Shown piece by piece: positions 37,741 through 49,530 of a DNA stretch of 64,000 nucleotides. The notes under the pieces are model-generated. The model did not search any database. It was not told the DNA's origin and saw only the letters and a program-made list of their open reading frames with translations. Positions within the stretch are counted from its first letter, which is position 1, and the number at the start of each line of letters is the position of its first letter. The DNA lies in the NCBI GenBank assembly GCA_002794775.1, contig NBAY01000024.1:62001-126000 (forward strand), in the 5' to 3' direction. The position numbers were made by a program, and so were the translations under genes. Origin of the DNA: Porodaedalea pini. Taxonomy: Eukaryota; Basidiomycota; Agaricomycetes; Hymenochaetales; Hymenochaetaceae.

Positions 37741-39187
37741 ATGTTCTTCTCTGTGCTGCCTATCCGCCTGTCCTCAAGCTCCCGGCCGGCGGAGATGGCA
37801 GGCCGCGCTCAGATCTGCTGCGAAGAGCTCAGCGAGCGTCTCGATGAGTATATATTTCGACGGCGGCTAGGAAAGGGCGCATACGGGCAGGTGTTCCTTG
37901 CAGAGACGTCATCAGCCAATGGATGGAGACTCGTCGCGGTGAAGGTCGTCAGGCGGACTAAGCTCATGAAGGAGTCGACGCGTGCGCTTGCACTGGCAGA
38001 AGCGTCCAACCTCAGGCATGTGTCTGCCACCGGCTCGCTATTCTTCATGCAGCTGCACGAGACGTTCTGCGATGCGCATAATCTTTATATTGTCACCGTG
38101 AGTCTCCCCATATTTCCCTAGTATGTCACGGATTGAACAGCATATAATCTGCTTTGTACCGACACAGGACTACCTGCGCGGAGGAACGCTGCGCGACGAG
38201 ATGAAGCGCCGGGACAGGGGCTGCACGATGTCGAACGACCGGATCGTTCTCATCATAGCACAGCTCATCGAGGCGCTCGCCCAGCTCCGTGCGCTGCATA
38301 TCATCCACCGTGATATCAAGCCGGACAATATCCTCCTCGACGCGCGCGGCAATGTTGTCCTTGCGGATTTTGGTCTTTCTCGCCGGTTCGAGGCAAGCTC
38401 TGAGGATGAGAAGCAGGCTGCACAGGCGTGCAAATTGAGGCTGGTAATTCTGAAATTGGCTCGCGACGGTGTGGACGAGGTCTACATCCAAGACGCTGTG
38501 AGCAACGTCGCGAACGACCCGTGTCTGACGGACACAGGCTGCGGGACGCTTGCTTACGCCGCACCCGAGATGCATCGCGGCGAGCCGTACTCTTTTCAAG
38601 CCGACATCTACTCCCTTGGCGTCGTCTTCCACGAACTCCTCTTCGGCTACGTACCTCCATATCCCAAAAGGGATGAAGCAGACGCGGACTGGTTCCTTGA
38701 CATTCCGCCCGGCGTAATAACAATCAACCCCGCCGCTTTGCACCTCTGTATGGCCCTTCTCGCGCCCCAACCGTCGCAACGCATCTCCCTCTCGGCACTT
38801 CGTGTCCACCCGTTCTTCTTCGGCGTGCACTGGCCAACGCTCGCTGCGCATGCATACGCTCTCCCCGCGTGCCACGCGCCTCCTCTCCCGCCACTCGGGC
38901 TTGCGCGTGCGAGCATGATAAATGCGGACATGTTCATCGATCCGACGGCCGTGCCCGAGGACGGCCCGGGCAGTATGCTCGAGGCTACGTATGGTGTGAG
39001 AGCGAGCGGAGACCTGACACGGCGGCCTGGGGACCCGCGCAGGTGGCGAAGTAGAGCTGGAAGGGCGTACGCGGTGTACTACAAAGGACGCTGCATATTT
39101 GGGACTGTGCGGTTGGCCATGAGAGACGTGTGCGGAGAAGAGAGTGGGCGAAGGATGTCAAGTGCGGGAGGGGCGAACCATTCGTGA
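37741..39187 (+). CDS. Serine/threonine protein kinase
   Basis: Two exons (37741-38097 and 38168-39187) give 458 aa; a start at 37798 (MAGRAQICCEEL) would shorten it by 19. Kinase landmarks: GKGAYGQVFLAE (P-loop, about 44-55), VAVKVVRR (catalytic Lys), IIHRDIKPDNILL (catalytic Asp), LADFGLSRRF (DFG), CGTLAYAAPEM (APE), DIYSLGVVFHELLFGY. About 50 residues of extra sequence sit between DFG and APE (activation-loop insert, CKLRLVILKLARDG), which could be part intron but is in frame. The tail after residue 380 is basic and not recognised. All catalytic residues are present. The closest known subfamily cannot be named from this view. Confidence 0.85.
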
Positions 39188-39315
39188 GGACCCTCGAAAG
39201 AAACTCAAGCTTCTTACCAGCGACTAGGAATGCTCAGCTGGTCACCCACTCCTTCGTCGACGACGAATCAAGGACACTCAGCGCCGGCCCTCAGTTCTCC
39301 TCGTTACCATGTTCC

Positions 39316-39930
39316 ATCTCCATGGTTGCCAACGACGGACACCGTGATTCGCCCCGCGTTTCCGAGCGCCCAATTCATCCCGCCCTGCGGCACACGACAG
39401 CTCAGATCATTGACCGCCCGTGCACACTGCGGCGGATCACGACGCGCATACCTTCAAGGCCACGGGTGCAGAGTCCTAGTATCATGCCTTGCGAGACGGC
39501 TCTGTGCAGTACGATCGCCATCTTTTCGAGAGCCGCGTCTGAGTCCGAACTGCTCTCTTCCACGAAGCATCCTCGTCCGGTACTCCCACGCCTCTCGACC
39601 GCACTTCCTCTTTCATCCCCAGACTCGGTTTCATCCTCATTTTTACCACGCTCTTCATCTTCGCGCGACGTCTCCTTCCTTCTTGCCCGTGCATTAGAGC
39701 AGGCCCTCCCCTCTTCATCTTCAGAACCGGCATTGATGCCAACGTCGGGTATGCAGGTCGTACCACCCTGTCCTTCACTCGTAGCATCCATGTCCTCTTT
39801 CCCACCGACGCCCGGGCTCGTCACACCCATCCGCGGAAGGTCATTCGCGCCAGGCATTCCAAGCATGGAGAAACAGACGTATGCGGATCCTGGAGTCGGA
39901 GTTGAATTCAAGGACAAGGCGAAGACATGA
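39316..39930 (+). CDS. Doubtful Ser/Pro-rich ORF downstream of the kinase
   Basis: Open from MVANDGHRD to KDKAKT. It is low-complexity (SSPDSVSSSFLPRSSSSRD, SSFPPTPGLVTPIRG). The opposite strand is also open over 39402-40082 (226 aa, Glu/Arg-rich). Neither shows splice partners or homology I know; one may be a real lineage-specific gene. Confidence 0.25.
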   Translation: MSMVANDGHRDSPRVSERPIHPALRHTTAQIIDRPCTLRRITTRIPSRPRVQSPSIMPCETALCSTIAIFSRAASESELLSSTKHPRPVLPRLSTALPLSSPDSVSSSFLPRSSSSRDVSFLLARALEQALPSSSSEPALMPTSGMQVVPPCPSLVASMSSFPPTPGLVTPIRGRSFAPGIPSMEKQTYADPGVGVEFKDKAKT

Positions 39931-41555
39931 GCGTCGATGGATGATGATGGCGTATCAGAAGTACAAGTTGAGGTTGTGGTCGCGTTCGTCCTGGGACAGC
40001 CTCCGGCGCGCAGGCGCGCTAGTGCTCGGCAATAAATGCAGGAAATGTGCCGAAGTGGGTTCTGGTTCCGATTGGCTTTCAATGACTAATCTACCACTGG
40101 TATCTGCGTCTTACTTTGTTCTAATTTTCTTTGCTTGTTTTCCAAATCTATATGCACCTGAGTTTCTTCTCCTCGACTCTCTGAATTCATCTCCTGCATC
40201 TTCTTCGGGAATGCGAATATGACTCCTCTTCTGCAGGGAAGCCCTTTTGAAGGATCTTTGTACCTTGTAATTCAGTGCCCGGGGCACATGCGCACAGCTG
40301 ACAGCTCTCCTTTTTGACGCGACTTGATAACGATCACGTGGACAGTGACCGACGCGAATTCTTCAACACTCCCATAAGCTCTCTTTTTTCCGAGTCCTTC
40401 CTTCTAAGTTCTATGTCCATAATGTGATACTCGCCTCTCTGAGCTCTCCGTAAACATATTGCTGGACTGCACAGTGGATGCGAAGAAGTTGTATGCCGAC
40501 GAAGCGGCAACGCGCGCAAGTTCACGATGACCGACATTTAGACTTCTCAACATCACCAAACATTCTGATTCAATACTTAATTTGCTTTGATATATATTGT
40601 GACGAGCATCTCATACGACTCACGAAACTTGCCGAGAGAAGATACCAGTCATGGGCTTGAGTAGTATTGGACGCCTCGAAATGTGTCTGGCCGACAGTGA
40701 TACTTGCAAGTGTCCCTGCATTGTCACTTCGCTCAGCCTCACACGTACTTCAAGCTTGCGCCATTCTTCCCTCCATATTCAAAATGCAGTGGATTCAACC
40801 CTAGCGTGTCCCAACTATGGATACGATTTACTGCTGGAGTACGCGATGTGTGCGAGCAACTCAGATGCCGTACGCCCGCGCGGAGATCTGTCGCAGCGTA
40901 GAAGTGGTGACCTTCTAGGCTAATTTCAACATGCTTCGCATGCTCCTCTGTGTTTTTGCCGTCAGACACGATTGGATTCGATATGTACTTAGAAGTGCAT
41001 TACGGACCTACTGCCAGTGACCGAGGATATCAGTGGTAGCGTGGTGCGCTTGTGAAGCACAAGACACCTCGAATTATGTCTGGCTGACAGTGATGTTTGT
41101 ATGCAGGCACGAATGTAGGCGCACTACGTCGCTTTGTGTCTTTTCTCCTCTCGTAGATGTCAGGACGAGAGCCGCAGAAGCAAAGTTGAGCGAGCTTGAA
41201 GGATACCTCGGAGTCGCTCTAAATCTTTGGCTCAAGCTCAAGGACAGTGGAGTTAATTATCATAGACGTCATCTATGTTATCATGGTTATGATCATGGCC
41301 CGCAATATTGTGATTTTCGAGGTCTCTCCAGTCCACTCGGTAATTTGACTATCTCACCCGCCTGCAGTTCTGAAACACCTCACGATTACTGGTATGCGTC
41401 TTGTCTCACTTGCCACCACCCGCCTTTTTCCTTTCCTCCGATTCGAAATGAAAGTAATTCTTGTCTAGGTTGTAGAAGTTACAGTATTTTTTCAATTCTT
41501 TACTTCATTACTGATACAGAGGAGGGAGCGACGACTACGTTAACAAAATAATAAT
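39931..41555. other. Intergenic, nothing recognised
   Basis: 1.6 kb of mixed composition with short open frames only. Two places (40690-40720 and 41080-41105) share TGGCCGACAGTGAT/TGGCTGACAGTGATG, a possible short duplicated segment. No gene supported. Confidence 0.45.
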
Positions 41556-41880
41556 TTAAGAGTAAGTCTTGTCCTGAATGGGGACGTCTTTGCCTGACAT
41601 CAAACGAGTTAGTACATGTCTCACGTCTATCGCAGAACACTCACCAGTAGCCTTCGTGAACCCCTTCCTGAGGCCATCGCTGATCTTCTCAGTGGTAGAG
41701 TGGCTCTAGAGACATTTCTCTGTGAGGGGAAAACCTAATATCGACAGCAAACGCGCGTACCTGCTCGTGGCCAGCCTTTTTCTCGGCGAAGTCGATGCCC
41801 TTGTCGAGAGCGTCGCCGTTCCCCGCGTTCGTGTTGGTGTTCGTGCCGGTCGCCTGGGAGTTGTTGTTCATGTCGTTCAT
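41556..41880 (-). CDS. Small hydrophilic protein, DKG...EKISDG...TGKDVPIQD family, copy 1
   Basis: Three exons (41761-41880, 41645-41705, 41556-41593) give 72 aa: MNDMNNNSQATGTNTNTNAG, then ALDKGIDFAEKKAGHEQ, exon 2 SHSTTEKISDGLRKGFTKATG, exon 3 KDVPIQDKTYS. Exon 2 is 61 nt, as in all intact members here. The next gene (42169-42523) is its tandem paralogue and the 22596 gene a distant one. Asn/Thr-rich start, no signal peptide or membrane helix. I know such proteins only as uncharacterised fungal sequences; an amphipathic helix EKISDGLRKGF is likely. Function unknown. Confidence 0.75.
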
Positions 41881-42168
41881 CGTGATGGTGGTGTATATAT
41901 GAGATGGGTGGACTAAAGTACGCTCGCAGAGGTTACTCTTATACTCACTCGGCTGTTGTACCGGCCCCAACTGGAGATGAGATAGTGGAGAGCGATGACG
42001 TCTGGACCCACAAACGTGCACCACATCCGCATTTGGTATACAGTATGACTTATAAGGTAATCAAATGATCGGTCAGATCGACCCGGTCGAAGCAACTCTC
42101 GCAATGAAGGCTTGTGAAAAACTACGTTATCATTGCTAGTGGTACATGTACATTACTTGATATCTGAA

Positions 42169-42523
42169 CTACATATAGGAGTACTGCTTGTCCTGGATAG
42201 GGACGTCTTTGCCTGCAGAAACAAAACAAGACTACGCTTAGCATAATTTCATGAAGAAATCCTGCCTCGACTTGTACTTACCCGTAGCGTCCTTGAATCC
42301 CGTGCGCACACCGTCGCTGATTTTCTCCGTTGTGGCATGGCTCTAAACCACAGGACAAATGATCTGTTATCAGCTACTAGTGCAAGGCTCGATTAAGAAA
42401 TAGTGACTAGCGACATACCGTCTCGACACCCTCCTTGCGTTCGCCGTAGTCTATGCCCTTGTCGAGCATGTCGCCTCCACCAGATGAGTTGCTGGTGTTG
42501 TTAGACGTTTGACTGTTATCCAT
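42169..42523 (-). CDS. Small hydrophilic protein, DKG...EKISDG...TGKDVPIQD family, copy 2
   Basis: Three exons (42419-42523, an internal 61-nt exon near 42290-42350, and 42169-42212) give 69 aa: MDNSQTSNNTSNSSGGGDML, DKGIDYGERKEGVET, SHATTEKISDGVRTGFKDATG, KDVPIQDKQYSYM. Tandem to copy 1 in the same orientation with the same intron phases, so one arose from the other by duplication. No recognised function. Confidence 0.75.
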
Positions 42524-43538
42524 ATCGTCAAAGAGAGAGAGAGATTAGGTGTGTTTGACAGAAGTTGTTTGCTCTGGGAGTCTGAAGTTGGGGAGTGAAA
42601 GCACAAAAGCACTCATTCTTATGCACTTTGGCTAATAGTAATGCTCCAACAGCAGCCCCAGCCAGTTCATATGCGATATGACTAGTGATGAATAACATGA
42701 CGAGTTTACTACAATGGCCTAGCCCTTGGACCCTACTACAGTAGTACGTTATCCACGCCTTTTTTGAATGTCGCTATACATGCATGTATGTTACCTCGCC
42801 TTCGAGAGACTCCGGTTCTCTACCCATCTTTGCATCAAGGGAAAGTAAGAAACTGGATGGTGCAAAGATCACCTAAACTCTCATTTCAGCTGCCTCGCTA
42901 CGTTACATTCGCTGTCTAACATTATTCGTCTAGATCAATATTAGCTTTCCAGCTTTTAGTTATTCGGTTTAGCTGATCTTGGAAACCGATCTTCTTTTCA
43001 CGATTTATTCTGTATGTACCTCCTGGTTGAACTAGTGGGCAATGAACTCAGAATAAACCGTTACAGCCTTCATCACAAAATTTTGCATCAAATGATATAC
43101 GCTTTTGGGAATGATAATGACGCAGTAATGATCGGACCAGACTAAATTAGGTTATATGTAGCTTTAATGGGATGACAAGGCTTCCTAAAGGCTTATAAGC
43201 GTGCATAATAATTGTGCAAGGTTGTAAGGGTAATTTAAGACTTTCCACAAGGATATAAGGGCATGAAATAGTTGTACATATGTTTCATGCAAATGTAATG
43301 TGCTGGAAAGTCTGTCACTTCCATAATAAGCAAGGCGTAAGTTTTGCGAGCGTCTCATATACTTGTGCAAGACTTTGGTGGTTATATACGATGCTTATAA
43401 GCATCTCTGCAAGTATTACATGGAAAGTATAATTGCATTAAATACCTGAAGAACTATGTCGTATAACTACAATTGCATTAAATACATGAAGAACTATGCC
43501 GTATAATTACAATGTATCCTATCCAATAATGAGTGATG
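42524..43538. other. AT-rich intergenic region with a short duplication
   Basis: No gene seen. At 43431-43512 a 42-bp segment (AATTGCATTAAATAC, TGAAGAACTATG, CGTATAA) occurs twice head to tail. Confidence 0.55.
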
Positions 43539-46225
43539 CTACAGCAGCGAGACGGGAACGTTACAGTGCATAGAGGGAATGCGATTGAAATATCGAACGA
43601 AGGTCTCAACGTAGAATGAGATCAAGGGACAGAAGTCCTTCACACTGGCACCTACGCTCGTGGGGAAGCCAGGCCACACCTTCAGAATGAGGAAAAGGGC
43701 CTCGACGGAGCCGTCGTCCAATTGTTCTCCCCAGTACTCCCTTATCGGCTTCCGTATGTCAGGAATGACAGTGGTCGAGCCGTCGGTGGTGCCGAGATAG
43801 ATGCGGCTCAATAGAGCATTCCGTTGCCGATGCTCGTCCGTTGTCATGCGTTCGCGCGGCAGGATCAGTTGATCGAGCGCATACAGCTCGTACCGGAATA
43901 AAAGCTCGGAAAGTTCCCACTGGACTTCCATTCGAAGGACCTTGTTGCGGCCTATGCAGTCCGTTGAGACGGATTTACCGCGCCATACCTGCTGCTTAGT
44001 TCGATCGAACGGCTCCAAGTGGCGCTCGACGCCGAACACGACCTTGATGGTCGCCTTGTCGGAAATTCGTTGCCGTTTCGCGGGAGGCAAGTCGCTCGCG
44101 TCTGGCGTGTCACGATCATGCGAAGAGAGAGAGATGTGACTGGCAGCCTGTCTGGACGGACTGGCATCTAGTACCGAAGGCATCCTGTTGTAGATGCGCT
44201 CTACGAATGGATCGGCGGTGTTCGGTGGGAGCGGCGTGGACTTCATGTAGTCGCCGTGCACGATGGTCTTCCAGTCTCGCAGCCTGCGCCATATTGACTT
44301 GTCGAAGATGCCGCCTTTGAGGAGCATATCAATCAATGTAGGCCGTATACGGATGTAGTTGAGATAAAGATCCGCCGTCTTTTCTGCGCTGGGGTGGATG
44401 AGCAGGAAAGGTGGAGGGAGTGGGTAGAGTGCAGCGTGGGTCTTGTTCTGGCCTATGGTGCCGAGTTTCGTCAGACTGCCCAACATGACCTTGTGGTACG
44501 AAGGCAGGTCCGGTCGACCATCAACTCCGTTCGGTATGTGGAGGATACGAGCGTAGTTAATGTAAGGCTCGCTTTGTGCCTTCTGCTTCCCCTTGTTCTC
44601 CGCCTTTTCTTTCTCGGCCCTCTTCTTGAAGCTCTTCTTCTTCTTTGAAGGTACGTTCACCCGGGACGCTGCGTCAGTGGAAGGGACTGAAGACAAAGGT
44701 ATTGAAGGAGGAGCCTGAGTGTGTTTCGTAGCAGACGACGATGACGAAGGATGACTGAAAGCGGGAGCTCCGGGTTGATGATTCTGAAAGCCGTACATTT
44801 GCTCGAGGAGCTCGCTGATGTCGTCTTCCACCATGAACTGACTCCTCGACAGATCTCGCAAATGCGCATCCAGTTGAAAGCTAAAGCCGTCGTGAAGAGG
44901 CCTTCCTTTAAATTGGAATAAGCCGCTTTCAACGTACTTCGACCATGGAACACAATCCCGGACGGCAAAAATTTTTCCATCTAACTGTTCATGCCGACAA
45001 ATGAACCACACAGGTATACCGATCCGATAGAGGTGGTTGACGATGGAGGGCTCGGTAGTGAATGCGCCGCGAACAGGCAGGATCTCTGTTTCATAGGATT
45101 GCTTCGACTTGATGCGCGGCAGCACGACATCGAGGTACGTATGCAGCCCATGCAGTTCGAGAATGGAGCGCTGGATGTCGCGTACAGTGAACAACGTCTG
45201 CCGCCAGCTGCTTTTCAGGAGGCGAAGGCGCTCGACTCCAAACTGGCCCGCTTGCAAGCACCGCCTGTATGTCTTGTCCATTCCGTCGTCGGACCCTTCT
45301 TGCCTGCGTATCGAGCCACTAGTTCGCGTTTTCGCCGCTATCAAGAGCAGTGCGGTTTCCAAATTGTCGATAAGTTCTCGACGCAACCGGCCAACTTGCA
45401 TCTGCGGTTCGTTGTTGTGCCAGTGCTCCTTGTTACCATCCTCGTCGAGCAGGAGGACCTCCGTAAAGTCCTCAGACTCTTTGGGATCGTACAAAGGAAT
45501 GTCTACGACGAGAGAACAAAGGCGCACAAAGCTACCCGTGGTGTTATTCACATCGAACGGGATGCAAGCGTGATGGATGGAAGTTTTTGAGAAAAATTGG
45601 GGCCATCGGCTGTATTCGTGACCTCCCCAAAAGCCATCGACATGTTTGAGAACACCAAGTTTCTCATTCACTATCGGGTATTGCGGTACCCAGTTTGCGT
45701 TCGGACTCGAGATGACGTTCTTGTTATACTGCATATCCGCCAAAACTCGGGCATCTAGGGCTCGTACTGGGTATACACTCTCATCTGCGTGCGAATACTT
45801 TAGAATGCATTTCAGAATCAGCAGCTCGCAAACGTACCGAGATCATGCGTCTTTTTCAAAGGTAAGGAATTCTGTTGTTGTCCTTCGCTCCTCAAACGAC
45901 GCTCATCGCCCCACGAGCCAGGCTCATCGCCCCACGGGCCAGGCTCATTGCTCCATGAGCCAAGCTCTCCGTCCCACTGGTACGAGCCTTGCTCCTTGCG
46001 CCCCGAGCCTTGCTCTTTGCCCCCCGAGCCTTGCTCTTTGCCCCACGAGCGAAGCTCCCACTGGCCCGAGCCTTGCTCTTTGCCCCCCAAGCCTTGCTCT
46101 TTGCCCCCCGAGCCTTGCTCCTTGCCCCACGAGCCAAGCTCCCACTGGCACGAGTCTTGCTCTTCGCCCCACGAGCTATTCTCGCCATTCGTACCATACC
46201 AAGAGTAATCACCTCCGCTTGACAT
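43539..46225 (-). CDS. 867-aa protein of unknown function with Gly/Lys/Glu/Gln-repeat N-terminus
   Basis: Two exons (45838-46225 and 43539-45754; 83-bp intron) in one frame. Exon 1 encodes MSSGGDYSWYGTNGENSSW followed by repeats of the type GSWGKEQGSGGKEQG and a Trp/Gly/Glu stretch (about residues 25-115). Exon 2 begins ARVLADMQYNKNVISSPNANW, has LHTYLDVVLPRIKSKQSYE, VWFICRHEQLDGKIF, PSKKKKSFKKRAEKEK (nuclear-localisation-like), ATIKVVFGVERHLEPFDR, and ends VSLL after EYWGEQLDDGSVEALFLILKVWPGFP. It resembles a large family of uncharacterised agaricomycete proteins that I cannot name; no catalytic motif is evident. The long single exon 2 and the repeat-coded exon 1 differ in character, so exon 1 may be a later addition. 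Confidence 0.7.
45905..46180. repeat. Imperfect short tandem repeat within exon 1
   Basis: Roughly 21-bp units of the form GCCTTGCTCTTTGCCCCCCGA (plus strand), coding GGKEQGS/SGGKEQG on the minus strand. Several frames on both strands are open as a result. Confidence 0.85.
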
Positions 46226-46930
46226 CTTGAGATAGGTCTGTCGCAAGTTACGTGGTCGACGAAGGATTGAAATTTGGAGAACTTCGAGAAAGCCTTGACG
46301 TAGGATGAATCAGGATTGGACTAAAATGTCTTTGAAAACGTTCGAGCCTTCAGCGCATTCAAATAAGCAACTTTCTATGACACACCTCGCAATTTTAATC
46401 TGCCTCTCCGTGGAGAAATCCTTGAAGTGTTGGGCCCTGAAGACGACGACCTTCAGCTCAGCAAATACGAATTGTAGCCGCTGAGATACACAAGACGGTT
46501 TGCTACTGCAGACCGTCGATGATATGTCCACGAGTATGCACTAGGCTGACTCTTAGGGACTTCGTGATGGTCGGGTGGGTTCTTCGGGCGGTGGTAACGG
46601 GTTGATTGATGGTGGGAGGCAACTTGAAGTCGACGACGAGAGCGGCAGCGGCGATGATCGACTTCGGACCGAGTCGTCACGTGCTGGAGTACGTGGGAAC
46701 GCACGCGCGACTCTCCCAACTAGGCTCAGGCCCCACTGCCGCAAGCCTGACTCTCACATCGATGTCTCCCTCCCCCCTATCTCATTCTCCGCGACTGTAG
46801 CCCTTCGACCGTCCTCAATGTTTTACTTGACCACGACCAAGCACACGCTCAACGCCCAGATTACGAGTAGTAGGTGCGATCATGCTACCTTGCTAGACTG
46901 AGCTTGCGAAACGGCACGGACCACCGCTCA
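46226..46930. other. Intergenic, nothing recognised
   Basis: Promoter of the minus-strand gene to the left; opposite-strand short open frames at 46553-46900 only. Confidence 0.45.
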
Positions 46931-48474
46931 GGTTTGGTAAGTAATTGTTTCCTTTTCTTTCTGCATAGTCAATAACTCATGGGCTTTGTTACTTGCGTGA
47001 GCGTCTGCGTACCGCTCGAACGACCGACACACCAAGGATCAGCGACACATCGGGGATCAGCGATGTTATCCTCCAGTGGATCGTTTTCCCATCCGTTGAC
47101 AACGAGTCGACACGGCCAGATAATGATCGCAAAGACTTTCGTGGATTCGAGAACGAGACACTCGCAAAGCTCCTGGCCCCCGCAGAGGTTCAGCCGCTCA
47201 CTCCGGAGTAAGTACTTTGAGATAATCCTCCAGTGGATCATTTTCCCATCCGTTGATACGAGTCGACAACAGCAGCTGTCGTAGCAAGCCATGATATGGA
47301 CTTCGTGCATTACCCAACAAGTTTGAGCACTAGAACTCAAGAAAGAGGTCCGTATACTAAAACATATCATATTGCTTTACTGGCTGACCATCGACAGCCA
47401 GATCAAGCAAATACTGGGATCTGAGCTTTCTGGGATCAGGACGGGATTTCTCACTGTCTCGAGCCTTCTTTCACCTCGTCTTTCGACAAGTGCTCCCAGG
47501 CTCGATAGCAACCGCTGTCATAGTATAGCCAAGCCTGCCGTCGTCGCCAGCCTAGTGCATGCGACAGGTGGGGTGGAGTATGCAGTACCGCAAACTATAG
47601 TTAGCGGTGCTGTTTTTTGATAGGGTGAAGGATGCGCATCGAACATACATCGTCATGTCAGGCGAGATATTACGATTGATTCAAAAAGAGGTGTGTACTA
47701 TTCTTTCTTCTGTCTTTCTGTGATCAGAGCTTTCTGTGATCAGTACGCTGGCTTCTTCCTCTTGTCTTCGTTTATCTGTTTACTTTACTCATTTGCAGTA
47801 CTGCAGCGGACATCTTCGTCAGCAAGGGACGCTACCTTGCTAGAGCATATGAACCATGGACTAGCCCGCAACAAATTCTTAACAAAGGTATTCCTAACGC
47901 AAAGCTTAGCCCTGCTGAATTACAACAAATCACTGATCCACCTTGAACAAAAGAAGACGTACTCATGCCTTCCCTATCACATCATTGCTTATTTATATTA
48001 CATACTTTCTAGATATCTAGCTTTGTTGCGTGCGGACAGGGCCACGGTAACAAACAAAAAAGGAGTTACCCGTGAACTTGATGGCAATCATAGCCGAGTC
48101 TTTGCCTTCGAAAACGGTTTGTAGGCCTATAAACACATCTTTACGGCGCCTTCTTCTGCAAACTCAGGTCCCGCTGTCAAAGGCTCAAGGTGTATGAAAA
48201 TAGGTAATGCAGAGATCCATGGTATGACCGAAGTCACTCCAGGATCACTTGCATACGTTACTGTCCAGGTATTTTATTTGTTTCACGGTTTGCGCGTATA
48301 TAATACTGAAAAATGTATTACTACCAGGTCTACTTTGCTCTTAGCGCAAGGCTCCATTTCTCTACGTCGAGTGCTCCAGAAATACCCGAGATGTTTAATG
48401 GTATTATTCAATTGTTCAGGTCTGACGTCCCACATGTCAAGAGGTACACTGCTGAGCTATTGATTTGGTGGAAT
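46931..48474 (+). pseudogene. Scrambled, incomplete DUF6698 gene copy
   Basis: Pieces of the intact gene at 49531-51210 occur out of order: the exon ending ENETLAKLLAPAEVQPLTPE comes first (about 46990-47213), then a partial repeat of its VILQWIVFPSVD segment (47222-47275), about 450 bp of unrelated sequence, then the exon with GRYLARAYEPW (47745-47945) fused directly to the following intron and to YLALLRADRATVTNKKG (48018-48117), and finally the blocks up to YTAELLIWWN at 48474. The order change and missing exons exclude function. Confidence 0.8.
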
Positions 48475-49340
48475 TGCTGTCAGTTCTTTGAAGGCAAACG
48501 CGATGTCGTTCTCTTTGCGATTGACTGTTCGGAGTCAATGCAAGCGCTTCATGATGACCCGAACAAAGAAGGCGCACAGACCTCCCACCTACTTGCTGCA
48601 CTCAAGGCCGATATGCAAATTCAGAAGCGGAAGGTTGTTGGGCCAAATGACGCTGCTGGGATTTTACTTTTCAATACCGTGAGAAGCTCTCAAACTCCCG
48701 CATATACCACACCGTACTGAGCATCTCAAAGTCTCGCAAGAAAGAAAATACGGCGCGCGGAGCTACAGAGTACAAAGAATAGGACGTTCGTATACGAGCC
48801 TGTAGGACAGATTGATGCCCCAAAGATTCAAAATCTTATCCAGCTCCTTTACGGTGCGTTATACTTCGACTCGCAGTTGTATGTTAAGCGATTGCTGATC
48901 CATTCCTCTCGAATGTATCTAGAGGCAAAGGATAACCATAAGTGGCTTTGTTACGAGTATCCACCATCAGAGAATCGTGTCCCCATGGGTGATGTCTTTA
49001 CGAGCTGTAACTGGGCCTTACGAGACGGGTAAGTGTTGCCTATCTGTATAGGCTCGTTTGCGTAAAACAACTTTTTTCTACCAGAGCTCCAAAATCTGGC
49101 ATCAAGCGTCTTTTCCTCATTACTGACGAAGACGACCCTCATCCCGGCGCGAAGAACGCTCAACTTGTCACGTCTGCTCAAACGACACTTTTGGTAGCGC
49201 TTGAGTTAGCATTGCATTTGTTTGACGCCATGAACACTTTGCTTAGGACTTGACTCAAGCGGGTGTCTCCGTTGAACCGTTCTTCATCAGCACGGAGGAG
49301 AGGCCATTCGACCCTACCAAGTTCTATTCGGTGCGGCTTT
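48475..49340 (+). pseudogene. KU70: Ku70 N-terminal fragment
   Basis: Exons encode FFEGKRDVVLFAIDCSESMQ, QTSHLLAALKADMQIQKRK, GPNDAAGILLFNT, FVYEPVGQIDAPKIQNLIQLL, ENRVPMGDVFTSCNWALRDG, LFLITDEDDPHPGAKNAQLV and AGVSVEPFFISTEERPFDPTKFYS, the von Willebrand-like domain of Ku70 (roughly its residues 30-240). A one-base excess near 48775 (TACAAAGAATAGG) breaks the frame. The fragment starts abruptly at the end of a DUF6698 piece (48474/48475) and stops after KFYS; the DNA-binding core and the SAP end are absent. Ku70 is a non-homologous end-joining factor; this piece cannot provide it. Confidence 0.85.
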
Positions 49341-49478
49341 CTTCCTTCTCTCTTCAAGTTCTGGCATTCTCACTGAAACACGTGAGATCATAACGCGATA
49401 TAGCCAAGAGGGGATATCTCGCCGTGGTTGTGTTTTCCAGTGAAAGTTGCACAGCCGCTGATCTCCCCCGCCCAGCCT

Positions 49479-49484
49479 TATAAA
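49479..49484 (+). promoter_or_regulatory. TATA-box-like site of the DUF6698 gene
   Basis: TATAAA, 47 bp before the ATG at 49531. Confidence 0.5.
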
Positions 49485-49530
49485 CTTACGGTGTTACTAT
49501 GCTTCTTTCTGTATTCGAACACTCACCGCG

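Noticed and set aside
44991..45590. 199-aa plus-strand frame
   Set aside because: Antisense of the 867-aa gene, no splice or homology support.
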